Below, one piece after another: positions 34,013-42,848 of a stretch of DNA of 64,000 nucleotides. The stretch's first letter is position 1. Every line of letters starts with the position of its first letter. Below the pieces are notes generated by a model. That model was not told the origin of the DNA. It did not search any database and was given only the letters and a program-made list of their open reading frames with translations. Made by a program: the position numbers and the translations under genes. The DNA comes from Streptomyces marincola (lineage in GTDB: Bacteria; Actinomycetota; Actinomycetes; Streptomycetales; Streptomycetaceae). Location of the stretch: assembly GCF_020410765.1 (NCBI RefSeq), contig NZ_CP084541.1:2976001-3040000 (forward strand). The letters are read 5' to 3'.

Positions 34013-34963
34013 TCAGCGGCGGCGCTTGGCCGCCTCGTAGAGCACGATGCCCGCGGCCACGCCCGCGTTCAGGCTCTCCGCGCCCCCCGGCATCGGGATG
34101 CGCACCCGGATGTCGCAGTTCTCGCCGACCAGCCGGGAAAGACCGCGCCCCTCGCTGCCGATCACGACCACGAGCGGACCCGCCAGGGCCTCGACGTCGG
34201 CGAGGTCCGCCTCGCCGTCCGCCGCGAGGCCGACGACCGTGAGACCCGCCTTGCGGTAGCTCTGGAGGGCGCGGGTCAGGTTCGTGGCGCGGGCGACCGG
34301 CGTGCTCGCCGCCGTGCCGGCCGAGGTCTTCCAGGCACCCGCGGTCATGCCCGCGGCCCGGCGTTCCGGCACCACGACGCCGTGCCCGCCGAACGCCGCG
34401 GCCGACCTGACCACCGCGCCGAGGTTGCGCGGGTCGGTGACGCCGTCGAGGGCGACGATCAGCGGATCGACGCCGTCGTCGGCCGCCGCGTCGACCAGGT
34501 CGTCGGGGTGGGCGTACTCGTACGGCGGCACCTGGAGGACCAGGCCCTGGTGGTTCAGCCCGCCGGTGATGCGGTCGAGTTCGGCGCGCGGCGCCTCCAT
34601 CAGGTGCACGTCACCGCGTTCCATCGCGAGCTTGACCGCCTCGGTGACCCGGTCGTCGCTGTCGAGGAACTGCTGGACGTACAGCGTCCCGGCGGGCACG
34701 CCGCCGCGCAGCGCCTCGACCACCGGGTTGCGCCCGACGACCAGTTCCGCCGGGGAACGGCCGCCGCGCCGCGCGGAGGTCTGCTGCTGCTGCCGCCGCG
34801 CCTTGGCCTGGGCCGCGCGCTGCTTGGGGTGGCCCGTGCGCATCTCGGCGGGCGGGGTCGGGCCCTTGCCCTTCAGGCCGCGGCGGCGCTGGCCTCCGCT
34901 GCCCGTCTGGGGGCCCTTCTTCTGACTGGTGCGGCGGTTGGGCCGCTGACTGTTGCCTGGCAT
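34013..34963 (-). CDS. rlmB: 23S rRNA (guanosine-2'-O-)-methyltransferase RlmB-type (SpoU family)
   Basis: 316 aa. It methylates a ribose in the 23S rRNA peptidyl-transferase loop using S-adenosylmethionine. SPOUT knot motifs: 1, DPRNLGAVVRSAAAFG; 2, VVVIGSEGRGLSRLV; 3, IRVRIPMPGGAESLNAGVA. The first 75 residues are a basic, Gln/Arg-rich extension (RRQQQQTSARRGG) common in actinobacterial homologues. It lies just downstream of cysS, a conserved pair. Confidence 0.93.
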   Translation of the reverse strand: MPGNSQRPNRRTSQKKGPQTGSGGQRRRGLKGKGPTPPAEMRTGHPKQRAAQAKARRQQQQTSARRGGRSPAELVVGRNPVVEALRGGVPAGTLYVQQFLDSDDRVTEAVKLAMERGDVHLMEAPRAELDRITGGLNHQGLVLQVPPYEYAHPDDLVDAAADDGVDPLIVALDGVTDPRNLGAVVRSAAAFGGHGVVVPERRAAGMTAGAWKTSAGTAASTPVARATNLTRALQSYRKAGLTVVGLAADGEADLADVEALAGPLVVVIGSEGRGLSRLVGENCDIRVRIPMPGGAESLNAGVAAGIVLYEAAKRRR

Positions 34964-34997
34964 GGGTGCTACCGGTTCCTTCTCGGCCTGTGGGCCG

Positions 34998-36395
34998 TCA
35001 GCTCAGCTCCCAGCGGGGGCCGTTGGGTGTGTCCTCGATCACCAGGCCCGCGGCCTTGAGCCCGTCCCTGATGGCGTCGGCGGTCGCGTAGTCCTTGCGT
35101 TCCCTGGCGGCCTGCCGCTGGGCCAGGACCAGCCTGGCCAGCGTGTCGACGACGCCGGACAGCTCCGCGCCGCGCGCGCCCGCCTCCGCGCCCGCCCAGG
35201 GCGCGGCGAGCGGGTCGAGGCCGAGCACCCCGAGCATCGCCCTGACCCGGGCGCCGAGCAGGGCTGCCGACTCCCTGTCGCCCTCGGCGAGCGCCGCGTT
35301 GCCCTGCCTGACGGTGGTGTGCACGGCGGCGAGGGCCTGCGGAACGCCGAGGTCCTCGTCCATCGCGGCGGCGAACTCCTCGGGCACGGAGGCGGCCGGC
35401 GCGATGTCGCCGCTCTGCTCGACGGCCCGCTGGAGGAAGCCCTCGATGCGGCCGAACGCCGCCTCGGCCTCGGCCAGCGCCTCCTGGCTGTACTCGATGG
35501 TCGAGCGGTAGTGCGGGGTGCCGAGGTAGTAGCGCAGCACGACGGGCCGCCAGCGCTTGACCATCTCGGAGACGAGCACCGAGTTGCCGAGCGACTTGCT
35601 CATCTTCTCGCCGCTCATGGTGACCCACGCGTTGTGCACCCAGTAGCGGGCGAACTCGTCGCCCGCCGACCTGGACTGGGCCAGCTCGTTCTCGTGGTGC
35701 GGGAACACCAGGTCGATGCCGCCGCCGTGGATGTCGAACGCGCGCCCGAGGTACTTGTGCACCATCGCGGAGCACTCCAGGTGCCAGCCCGGCCGGCCGC
35801 TCCCCCAGGGCGTCTCCCAGCGGGGCTCGCCCGGTTTGGCCGCCTTCCACAGGGCGAAGTCGCGCGGGTCGCGCTTGCCCGTCTCGCCCTCGCCCGCCGG
35901 CTGGAGGAGGTGCTCCAGGTCCTGGTTGGACAGCGAGAGGTAGCCGGGGAAGCTGCGCACGTCGAAGTACACGTTGCCGTCGGCCGCGTACGCGTGGCCG
36001 CGGTCGATCAAACCGCGCATCATCTCGATCATCTCGGGGACATGACCGGTCGCGCGGGGTTGATAGGTGGGCGGCAGGCACCCGAGCGCGGCATAGGCCG
36101 CGTCGAAGGCCAGTTCGTTCTCGTAGCCGATCGACCACCAGGGCCGTCCCTGCTCGGCGCTCTTGGCGATGATCTTGTCGTCGATGTCGGTGACGTTCCG
36201 CACGAAGACGACGTCGTAGCCGCGGTAGGCGAACCAGCGCCGCATGATGTCGAAGTCGACGCCCGACCTGATGTGCCCGATGTGCGGGGCCGCCTGCACC
36301 GTGGCGCCACAGAGGTAGATCGAGACGCGGCCCGGCACGAGCGGGCTGAAGTCACGGATCTTCCGGGCACTGGTGTCATACAGGCGAAGGGTCAC
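34998..36395 (-). CDS. cysS: cysteinyl-tRNA synthetase
   Basis: 465 aa. A class I synthetase that charges tRNA-Cys. The zinc ligand Cys is in YLCGATVQ, the HIGH motif in APHIGHIRSG, and KMSKS in MSGEKMSKSLGNSV; the C-terminal anticodon domain is complete, which separates it from the shorter paralogue MshC. The GTG has no ribosome-binding site; TACTCT (36402-36407) ends 6 bases before it, indicating a leaderless mRNA. It is probably cotranscribed with rlmB 34 bases downstream. Confidence 0.96.
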   Translation of the reverse strand: MTLRLYDTSARKIRDFSPLVPGRVSIYLCGATVQAAPHIGHIRSGVDFDIMRRWFAYRGYDVVFVRNVTDIDDKIIAKSAEQGRPWWSIGYENELAFDAAYAALGCLPPTYQPRATGHVPEMIEMMRGLIDRGHAYAADGNVYFDVRSFPGYLSLSNQDLEHLLQPAGEGETGKRDPRDFALWKAAKPGEPRWETPWGSGRPGWHLECSAMVHKYLGRAFDIHGGGIDLVFPHHENELAQSRSAGDEFARYWVHNAWVTMSGEKMSKSLGNSVLVSEMVKRWRPVVLRYYLGTPHYRSTIEYSQEALAEAEAAFGRIEGFLQRAVEQSGDIAPAASVPEEFAAAMDEDLGVPQALAAVHTTVRQGNAALAEGDRESAALLGARVRAMLGVLGLDPLAAPWAGAEAGARGAELSGVVDTLARLVLAQRQAARERKDYATADAIRDGLKAAGLVIEDTPNGPRWELS

Positions 36396-36493
36396 GCGTC
36401 AAGAGTAGTCGGCGAGGGGCGCCCGCCGCGCCCTCCGGGCGCCCCCGAGGCCCGGCTCGGCGGCGCGCCGCCGCGGGCCCCGCGGGCCGGGGC

Positions 36494-36904
36494 TCAGACG
36501 ATGCCCTGGCCCACGATCCGCTCGGTGCTGATGCGCACGACCACGCGCGGCGCCTCCCGCTCGCTGCCCGGGTTGAACTCCGCGTACGACGTGCCCGCGT
36601 ACTTCTGCGCCAGCCGGTCGATCAGCTCCTGGCCGCCCTCCGTGGTGAGCGTCGCGGTGCCGTAGAGCGTCGCGTAGCTGTACGGCTCGTCGGCGGGCAG
36701 CACCTGCACCACCACGCGCGGGTCCCGGCGCAGGTTCTGCTCCTTGCGCCGGCCGACCACCGTGGAGATCAGCAGGTCGTCGCCCTCGTACGTGATCCAC
36801 ACCGGGGTCAGCTGCGGGCTGCCGTCCGGCTGGATGGTCGCGACGGTGACGAACGTCCTGCCGTCGAGCACGGCCTTGAGGGTCTCCGGGAGTGTGACTG
36901 CCAC
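36494..36904 (-). CDS. PPOX-class F420-dependent oxidoreductase
   Basis: 136 aa of the split-barrel flavin/deazaflavin fold (FVTVATIQPDGSPQLTPVWITYEGDDLLISTV is the cofactor strand pair, cited here by its ends FVTVATIQPDG and DDLLISTV). Relatives in actinobacteria bind F420 and reduce small molecules. The GTG at 36904 is supported by AGGAAGG; a longer frame upstream has no support. Substrate unknown. Confidence 0.85.
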   Translation of the reverse strand: MAVTLPETLKAVLDGRTFVTVATIQPDGSPQLTPVWITYEGDDLLISTVVGRRKEQNLRRDPRVVVQVLPADEPYSYATLYGTATLTTEGGQELIDRLAQKYAGTSYAEFNPGSEREAPRVVVRISTERIVGQGIV

Positions 36905-37026
36905 GATGGCACCTTCCTGAACGGTTGTCGGACGCGGCCCTGGCGCGGCTCGCGCGCGGCGCCGCACGCGCTGTCGAACTTCGCACAACACCGTGCCGCC
37001 ACGCTAGGCCGTGCCGTACGGCGCCC

Positions 37027-37548
37027 TCAGGTCCGACGCGCCAGGTCCGACGCGCCGGGGTCCGGCACCACGAGCGCGGTGGCCACGGCGGCGAGGCCCT
37101 CGCCCCGCCCGGTGAGGCCGAGGCCGTCCGTCGTCGTTCCCGAGACCGAGACCGGCGCGCCCAGCGCGGCGGCCAGCGCCTCCTCGGCCTCGGCCCTGCG
37201 GCGGCCGACGCGCGGGCGCACTCCGACGACCTGGATCGCGACGTTGCCGATGACGAAACCGGCGGCGCGCACGATCCGCGCCGCCTCGGCGAGCAGCGCG
37301 GTGCCCGAGGCGCCCGCCCACTCGGGGCGGTCGGTGCCGAAGTGCCGGCCGAGGTCGCCGGTGCCGGAGGCGGAGAACAGCGCGTCGCAGGCGGCGTGCG
37401 CCGCGACGTCGCCGTCCGAGTGGCCGGCCAGGCCGAACTCGGCCTCGGGCCAGTGCAGCCCCGCGCACCACAGCGCGCGGCCACGCTCGAACGCGTGCAC
37501 GTCGGTGCCGACGCCGACGCGCGGCAGGAGGAGCGGTTCAGAAGCCAT
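37027..37548 (-). CDS. ispF: 2-C-methyl-D-erythritol 2,4-cyclodiphosphate synthase
   Basis: 173 aa. The fifth step of the MEP isoprenoid pathway. Zinc ligands are in GVGTDVHAF (Asp, His), and the substrate loop GHSDGDVAAHAACDAL and GTTTDGLGLTGRGEGL are typical. Its start overlaps the ispD stop by 11 bp, so the two steps of the pathway are translationally coupled. Confidence 0.95.
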   Translation of the reverse strand: MASEPLLLPRVGVGTDVHAFERGRALWCAGLHWPEAEFGLAGHSDGDVAAHAACDALFSASGTGDLGRHFGTDRPEWAGASGTALLAEAARIVRAAGFVIGNVAIQVVGVRPRVGRRRAEAEEALAAALGAPVSVSGTTTDGLGLTGRGEGLAAVATALVVPDPGASDLARRT

Positions 37549-38299
37549 CGTTCATCCTCCGGCGGGCGAGTACGGCCTCGGCGAGCACGAGGTCGAGCGG
37601 GCGGGTCACCTTGAACGCCTCCTCGTGGCCCCGCACCAGTACCACGGGCACGCCGAGCCGTTCCACCAGGCCCGCGTCGTCGGTCGCGGTGTCCGCGCCG
37701 AACCGCGCGTGGGCCTCGTCGAGTGTTCCCCGGTCGAAGCCCTGCGGGGTCTGGACCGCGCGCAGCAGCGCGCGGTCGGGGGTGGCGACGACGGGCTCGG
37801 GGCCGTCGCCGGCCGGCGCGCCGGGGGCGACCTGTTTGACCGTGTCGGTCACCGGCAGGGCCGGAACGACGGCGCGGGCGCCCGCCCTGACCGCCGCGGC
37901 GACCGTGTCGACCGTGTCGGCGGGCACCAGCGGGCGGGCCGCGTCGTGGACGAGCACCACCGCGATGTCCTCGGGCAGCGCGGCCAGCCCGAGCCCGACC
38001 GACTCCTGGCGGGTGGCGCCGCCGGGCACGACCACCTGGTCGACGGCCGGCGGCGGCGGGTGCTCGTCGAGGAGGGAGCGGACCGCCGCGACCTCGGCCG
38101 GCGGGGCGACGACCACGACCAGGGACACGGCCCTGGCCCTGGCCATCGCGCGGACGGCGTGCACGAGCATCGGCGTGCCGCCGAGCGGGCGCAGCGCCTT
38201 GGGGGCTCCGGGGCCGAGGCGGACGCCGGCGCCCGCGGCGGGGATGACGGCCGCCGTGCGGAGCGGCGGCGAGGGTGGCTTCGGTGTGGTGTCTGTCAT
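37538..38299 (-). CDS. ispD: 2-C-methyl-D-erythritol 4-phosphate cytidylyltransferase
   Basis: 253 aa. It forms CDP-ME from MEP and CTP. The signature AAVIPAAGAGVRLGPGAPKAL binds CTP; VLVHDAARPLVP and the TDDAGLVE motif are conserved. The ATG at 38299 begins MTDTTPKPPSPPL. It has no Shine-Dalgarno sequence and no -10 box at leaderless distance; instead the leader is A/C-rich. A start further upstream is possible but would add a non-conserved peptide. Confidence 0.92.
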   Translation of the reverse strand: MTDTTPKPPSPPLRTAAVIPAAGAGVRLGPGAPKALRPLGGTPMLVHAVRAMARARAVSLVVVVAPPAEVAAVRSLLDEHPPPPAVDQVVVPGGATRQESVGLGLAALPEDIAVVLVHDAARPLVPADTVDTVAAAVRAGARAVVPALPVTDTVKQVAPGAPAGDGPEPVVATPDRALLRAVQTPQGFDRGTLDEAHARFGADTATDDAGLVERLGVPVVLVRGHEEAFKVTRPLDLVLAEAVLARRRMNDGF

Positions 38300-38702
38300 T
38301 TGGTTGGGGGTGCAGGTTTGTTTGCAGGGTGGTGTTGGGTATGGCCTGAGCGTGCCGGGCCCACACGATCGGACCCTTCCGTGACAGCCGATCGAGCGAG
38401 CTTCACGGTCCCGGCACACATTCCTGGGGCAATCCGTGATCCGTACAGACAGCAGCGCCCGTACGGCATCGGGGAATGCCTCCGGGCGCTGCGTCACGCT
38501 GTCGCACGCTGGTGGATTCAGTGTTCGAAAGTGAAAGGCCGCGCTCGTCGGCATTGCCCGATCGGGTCGGCAGGTACCGGTGGCACCGGTAGCGGCACCC
38601 ATGGCACAGCGGCGATCAGCTGGTGTTGAGTGACGACGCCACCACCGCGGTAATGATCAGATGGAATTGACCGAAAACAACGGTGACGAGTCGATGCGAT
38701 GA
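38300..38702. other. 403-base gap between ispD and carD
   Basis: I see no gene. It contains the A/C-rich (minus strand) ispD leader (38300-38341), a two-tier hairpin at 38452-38492, and a TACCGGT/ACCGGTA dyad at 38575-38591. Confidence 0.5.
38452..38492 (-). terminator. two-tier hairpin, possible carD terminator or ispD leader structure
   Basis: GCAGCGCCCG pairs with CGGGCGCTGC (10 bp), an internal loop follows, then GGCAT pairs with ATGCC around a 6-base loop. It lies 210 bases past the carD stop. Confidence 0.45.
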
Positions 38703-39185
38703 TCAGGAGGCGAGAACCTCGTCGAGCAGGGATTCGGCCTTGTCCTCATTGGTCGCCTCGGCCAGCGCCAGCTCGCTGACGAGGATCTGCCGCGCCTTCG
38801 CGAGCATGCGCTTCTCGCCCGCGGACAGGCCGCGCTCGCGCTCGCGGCGCCACAGGTCGCGGACCACCTCGGCGACCTTGATGACGTCGCCCGAGGCCAG
38901 CTTCTCCAGGTTCGCCTTGTAGCGGCGGGACCAGTTGGTCGGCTCCTCGGCATACGGGGCGCGCAGCACCTCGAAGACCCGGTCCAGCCCGTCCTGCCCG
39001 ACCACATCGCGCACACCGACCAGTTCGGCGTTTTCGGCCGGAACGCGCACTTCGAGATCGCCCTGGGCGACCTTCAGCACCAAGTAGGTCTTGTCCACGC
39101 CTTTGATCTGGCGAGTTTCGATGGCCTCGATCAGCGCGGCCCCATGGTGCGGATAGACCACGGTGTCGCCAACCTTGAACGTCAT
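38703..39185 (-). CDS. carD: CarD-family transcriptional regulator
   Basis: 160 aa. CarD binds RNA polymerase beta and stabilises open complexes at rRNA and other promoters in actinobacteria. The N-terminal polymerase-interacting domain begins MTFKVGDTVVYPHHGAALIE, and the C-terminal helical DNA-binding domain has NWSRRYKANLEKLASGD. Start chosen by homology and a GAAGGGG upstream. It is monocistronic. Confidence 0.95.
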   Translation of the reverse strand: MTFKVGDTVVYPHHGAALIEAIETRQIKGVDKTYLVLKVAQGDLEVRVPAENAELVGVRDVVGQDGLDRVFEVLRAPYAEEPTNWSRRYKANLEKLASGDVIKVAEVVRDLWRRERERGLSAGEKRMLAKARQILVSELALAEATNEDKAESLLDEVLAS

Positions 39186-39811
39186 GTGACAGGTACCCCT
39201 TCCGTGGCCCTCCATGCTAACACGGCGGAACCGCCCTTTGAATGACGTTTCCGCAGGTCAGACCACCTCTCGGGGGTTGACAAGGGCGCCGGTGGCGTGC
39301 TTCGCGCCGCACGGTGCGGCAGGTATCCGCAGGTGGGGGCCCCCTTCGACGACCGGGACGGTTCGTGGATCTACGCCCGGAAGAGGCCAAGAAAGTTCGG
39401 TTGACCACGGAACTCTGTCCGTTTTGTCACGATTCTAGGAATGCTATCCGACACGCGCCCCGGCCCCGGGAATTGATCAACGGAAAAGTCCCCCGATCGC
39501 CATTTCGGTGTCGTCCGCTCCCGATCACCGCGAACTCACTCATGGCCCACTCATGTCCCACCCGCGGCCCACTGAAGGTTCGCCGCCCGCCCACTTCCGT
39601 TCACCGCCGGCCCGCTCCCGGGCGTTCCCGTCCTGGCGTTCCACCGCATCCACCGCATCCGCCGCGCCGCCGGCCGGTCAGGGCCGGTCAGGACCGCCCG
39701 GGGCAGGTTGCGCCGACTCCGGCCGGGCCCGGCGGAACATACCGGAAGAGGCTTCTGTACGCTGAGGCCCGATAGATCAACAGAGACTCTGCCCGAGGAG
39801 ATGCCGCCGCC
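39186..39811. other. 626-base divergent intergenic region (carD / envelope protein)
   Basis: No gene is supported. It contains the carD promoter, a GGGGGCCCCC palindrome near 39335, and a moderately AT-rich segment at 39390-39500. The last 200 bases are C-rich and featureless until the GAGGAG site of the next gene. Confidence 0.5.
39214..39242 (-). promoter_or_regulatory. candidate carD promoter
   Basis: Minus-strand TTCAAA (39237-39242) and TAGCAT (39214-39219) with a 17-bp spacer, 29 bases before the start codon. Confidence 0.45.
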
Positions 39812-40552
39812 GTGAGCAGCAGCCTTCGACGCGGCGTTGCCGCCGCCTTCTTCGCGTTCTCGGCCGTCGGTGCGACGGCGTGCGGCGCCGGCGTGAATGC
39901 CGAGACCGGCCAGGTGAACCCCGACAACGCCTCCGCCGCGGTCGACGACATCGACGTGCAGAACGTCAACCTGGTCCTGCCCGAGGGACCCGAAGGACCC
40001 GGCGGCATCAGCGCGCGCCTGTTCAACTCCGGCAGCCAGGACCAGACCCTGGACGCCGTCGTCCTCACCGACGGCGGCGCCCCGCTCGAACTGGTACCGG
40101 CCGAGGGCGAGAGCAGCCTGGTCGTCCCGGCGCGCGGGTCCCTCGCCCTGGGCGGCGAGGGCAACGCGGCGGCCCTCCTCTCCGACCCGGCCGCCGCGGA
40201 CGTGGCGCTCGGCAACGCCCAGGGGCTCTCGTTCGTGCTGAGCGAGGCGGGTGAGATCACGCTGTCCGCCCGCGTGGTCGGCGACACCAACGGCTTCGAG
40301 TACTACGAGGACTGGGGGCCGACGCCCACCGCCCCGGAGGAGCCCGGCGCGCCCGCGGCGCCCGGCGGCCCCGACGAGGAGGCCCCCGGCGGCCCCGGGA
40401 CGACGCCCGAGGACGGCGGCGAGGAACCGCAGAACGGAACGGGCGAGGACGGCACCGGCACGGGCGAGGAGCCCGGCGGCCCCGCCGACGACGCCCCGGA
40501 CGCCCCGGGGGACGGCACCGCCGAGGACGGCACGGACGTCATCGAGGGCTGA
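39812..40552 (+). CDS. secreted or lipid-anchored protein next to phoP
   Basis: 246 aa from a GTG with GAGGAG upstream. A signal peptide spans residues 1-23 and Cys24 in GATACGAG could be lipid-modified, though the lipobox is weak. A beta-rich domain covers about 45-165 (VNLVLPEGPEGPGGISARLFNSG, cited as its start VNLVLPEGPEG). The last 80 residues are an acidic Gly/Pro/Glu/Asp repeat. Family members are often annotated as DUF461-like envelope proteins; function unknown. Confidence 0.78.
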   Translation: MSSSLRRGVAAAFFAFSAVGATACGAGVNAETGQVNPDNASAAVDDIDVQNVNLVLPEGPEGPGGISARLFNSGSQDQTLDAVVLTDGGAPLELVPAEGESSLVVPARGSLALGGEGNAAALLSDPAAADVALGNAQGLSFVLSEAGEITLSARVVGDTNGFEYYEDWGPTPTAPEEPGAPAAPGGPDEEAPGGPGTTPEDGGEEPQNGTGEDGTGTGEEPGGPADDAPDAPGDGTAEDGTDVIEG

Positions 40553-40582
40553 CGCCCGCCGCGCACGGCGCGCGGCACGCAC

Positions 40583-40620
40583 GCGGAGGGCCGATGGCCA
40601 GGTGGCCATCGGCCCTCCGC
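40583..40620. terminator. bidirectional terminator between the envelope protein gene and phoP
   Basis: A 17-bp perfect stem (GCGGAGGGCCGATGGCC) and 4-base loop between convergent genes. Confidence 0.88.
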
Positions 40621-40669
40621 GTCCCGCGGGCCACCGCCTGCCCGCGGACAAGGCACGCGCTCCCGCGGC

Positions 40670-41350
40670 CTACGGCTCGAACTTGTAGCCGAGGCCGCGC
40701 ACGGTGACCAGGTAGCGCGGGGCACCCGGGTCGGGCTCGATCTTGGCGCGCAGCCGCTTGACGTGCACGTCGAGGGTCTTGGTGTCGCCGACGTAGTCGG
40801 CCCCCCAGACCCGGTCGATGAGCTGCATCCGGGTGAGGACCCGGCCGGCGTTGCGCAGCAGCATCGCCAGCAGGTCGAACTCCTTCAGCGGCAGGTCGAC
40901 CTTGCGCCCTGCGACGGTGACCACGTGCCGGTCCACGTCCATGCGCACCGGGCCCGCCTCCAGGGCGGCCGGGCTCTCCTCCTCCGACTCCCCGCGGCGC
41001 CTGAGCACCGCGCGGATGCGGGCGACCAGCTCCCGCGAGGAGAACGGCTTGGTCACGTAGTCGTCGGCCCCTATCTCCAGGCCGACGACCTTGTCGATCT
41101 CACTGTCCTTGGCGGTCACCATGATGACCGGGACGTTGGAACGGCCGCGCAGCTGGCGGCACACCTCCGTGCCGGGCAGGCCCGGCAGCATGAGGTCGAG
41201 CAGGACGAGGTCGGCGCCGTTGCGCTCGAACTCGTCGAGCCCTTCGGGACCCGTGGCCGCGGTGGCGACCTCGAAGCCTTCCTTGCGGAGCATGTACGAC
41301 AGGACGTCGCTGAACGACTCCTCGTCCTCGACGACGAGCACTCGGGTCAC
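40670..41350 (-). CDS. phoP: phosphate response regulator PhoP (OmpR family)
   Basis: 226 aa. The receiver domain has the phospho-acceptor Asp52 (LVLLDLMLP) and Lys in DDYVTKPF. The winged-helix effector ends DVHVKRLRAKIEPDPGAPRYLVTVRGLGYKFEP (cited by VTVRGLGYKFEP). It activates phosphate-scavenging genes and represses nitrogen and antibiotic genes in Streptomyces. The GTG overlaps the phoR stop by 4 bp. Confidence 0.95.
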   Translation of the reverse strand: MTRVLVVEDEESFSDVLSYMLRKEGFEVATAATGPEGLDEFERNGADLVLLDLMLPGLPGTEVCRQLRGRSNVPVIMVTAKDSEIDKVVGLEIGADDYVTKPFSSRELVARIRAVLRRRGESEEESPAALEAGPVRMDVDRHVVTVAGRKVDLPLKEFDLLAMLLRNAGRVLTRMQLIDRVWGADYVGDTKTLDVHVKRLRAKIEPDPGAPRYLVTVRGLGYKFEP

Positions 41351-42666
41351 GGGAGGACCTCCCGGGCGGGATCGTTGGTGCGGGTGGGTTGCGGCTGGTG
41401 TTCCGCCTCGGCGTCGGCATCGGCGCTCTCGGCGAACTCCGCCGGTTCATGCAGGGTGCCACCGAGGCGGTCGCGCTTTTTGCGCGCCGCCAGGTGGCGG
41501 TCCCGCGCGCTGCCGGGTTCCGGCAGCCGCAGGGTGAAGGTGGAGCCCTGTCCTTCAGCGCTCCAGACCTGGACCTCCCCGCCGTGCGAGGCGGCCACGT
41601 GTTTGACGATCGCCAGCCCGAGGCCCGTCCCGCCGGTGGCGCGGGACCTGGCCGGGTCGACGCGGTAGAAGCGTTCGAAGACGCGTTCCCTGTCGGTCTC
41701 GGGAATGCCGACGCCCTGGTCGGTGACGGCGATCTCGACGAGCTCCCCCGAGGAGGACGGCACGCGCGCGCCCGCGATGGCGACCCGGGTGTGCGGCGGG
41801 CTGTAGTTCACCGCGTTCTCCACCAGGTTGCCCAGGGCCGCGGCGAGCTGGGCGCGGTTGCCCCACACGGCCAGTTCGTCGATGCCGCCCGAGGCGATCG
41901 TGATGTGCTTGCTGCCGGCCTGCTGGCGGCAGCGTTCCAGCGCCTCGGTGACCAGGTCGCCGACCGGCACCAGCTCGGCGCCGGCGAGCATGTCGTTGTC
42001 CTGCACCCGGGAGAGGTCGATCAGCTCCTGGATGAGGTTGGTGAGGCGGGTCGCCTCGTTCTGCATGCGCCCGGCGAAACGCGTGACGGCGACGGGGTCG
42101 TCCGCGGCGTCGAGCACGGCCTCGGAGAGCAGCGACAGGGCGCCCGCGGGGGTCTTCAGCTCGTGGCTGACGTTGGCCACGAAATCGCGCCGGACGGCCT
42201 CGATGCGGCGGGCCTCGGTGAGGTCCTCCACGAGCAGCAGCACCAGGCGGGAGCCGAGCGGGGCCGCGCGGGCCGAGACGGCGAGCACGTCGGCGCGGCC
42301 GAGGCCGCGCCCGCGCCTGGGCAGGTCGATCTCCGTCTCGCGGATCTCGCCGTCCCGCCTGGTGTCGCGGGCCATCTTCAGCATGGGGTCGACGGCGAGC
42401 CGACCGCCGCGGACGAGGCCGAGCGCGTAGGCGGCGGAGCTCGCCTTCACCACGCCGTCGCTCTCGTCGAGCACGACGGCGGAGGAGCGCAGCACCGACA
42501 GCACCGTGTCGACGCCCGGCGGCAGCACGGCCTCAGCCTGCTGCTGCGCACCACCGGAAGGACCTGTGCGTTCGCGCTCACTGAGACGGAATGCCAGCAT
42601 GGCGACGACACCGGTGCACAGCCCGGCGATCGCTGCCACTGCGGCGACCGCCGCGTTCACGTCCAT
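41347..42666 (-). CDS. phoR: phosphate sensor histidine kinase PhoR
   Basis: 439 aa. One N-terminal membrane helix (residues 6-27) is followed by a PAS-like linker, the H-box FVANVSHELKTPAGAL (His168), and an HATPase domain with NLVENAVNYS, DQGVGIPETD and GTGLGLAIVKH. With only one helix, it has no external sensor and probably reads the Pst transporter through PhoU. It forms an operon with phoP and is divergent from phoU. Confidence 0.95.
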   Translation of the reverse strand: MDVNAAVAAVAAIAGLCTGVVAMLAFRLSERERTGPSGGAQQQAEAVLPPGVDTVLSVLRSSAVVLDESDGVVKASSAAYALGLVRGGRLAVDPMLKMARDTRRDGEIRETEIDLPRRGRGLGRADVLAVSARAAPLGSRLVLLLVEDLTEARRIEAVRRDFVANVSHELKTPAGALSLLSEAVLDAADDPVAVTRFAGRMQNEATRLTNLIQELIDLSRVQDNDMLAGAELVPVGDLVTEALERCRQQAGSKHITIASGGIDELAVWGNRAQLAAALGNLVENAVNYSPPHTRVAIAGARVPSSSGELVEIAVTDQGVGIPETDRERVFERFYRVDPARSRATGGTGLGLAIVKHVAASHGGEVQVWSAEGQGSTFTLRLPEPGSARDRHLAARKKRDRLGGTLHEPAEFAESADADAEAEHQPQPTRTNDPAREVLP

Positions 42667-42739
42667 ATCCTCAGGTTATGCGGGGCTTGCCCGCAGGTCA
42701 CAGATGTGACCGAAGATGCTCGACCGGCCGCCCGCGAGA

Positions 42740-42772
42740 GTTCACCTTGACGACAGCGATGGTTCACTTGAC
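42740..42772. promoter_or_regulatory. PHO box between phoR and phoU
   Basis: Three consecutive 11-base units: GTTCACCTTGA, a degenerate CGACAGCGATG, and GTTCACTTGAC. Units 1 and 3 match the PhoP direct-repeat consensus GTTCACC and are 22 bases apart. Confidence 0.85.
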
Positions 42773-42848
42773 GGGGCGGAGGCGGCTGCTTTCCGGGCAG
42801 ACGTTGAACGGCAGCAAACCGGTTCCGGCAGGTGAGGAAGGACAAGTC

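Noticed and set aside
34998..36395. Mycothiol ligase MshC instead of CysS
   Set aside because: The protein has full synthetase length with a C-terminal anticodon domain and sits beside rlmB, as cysS does.
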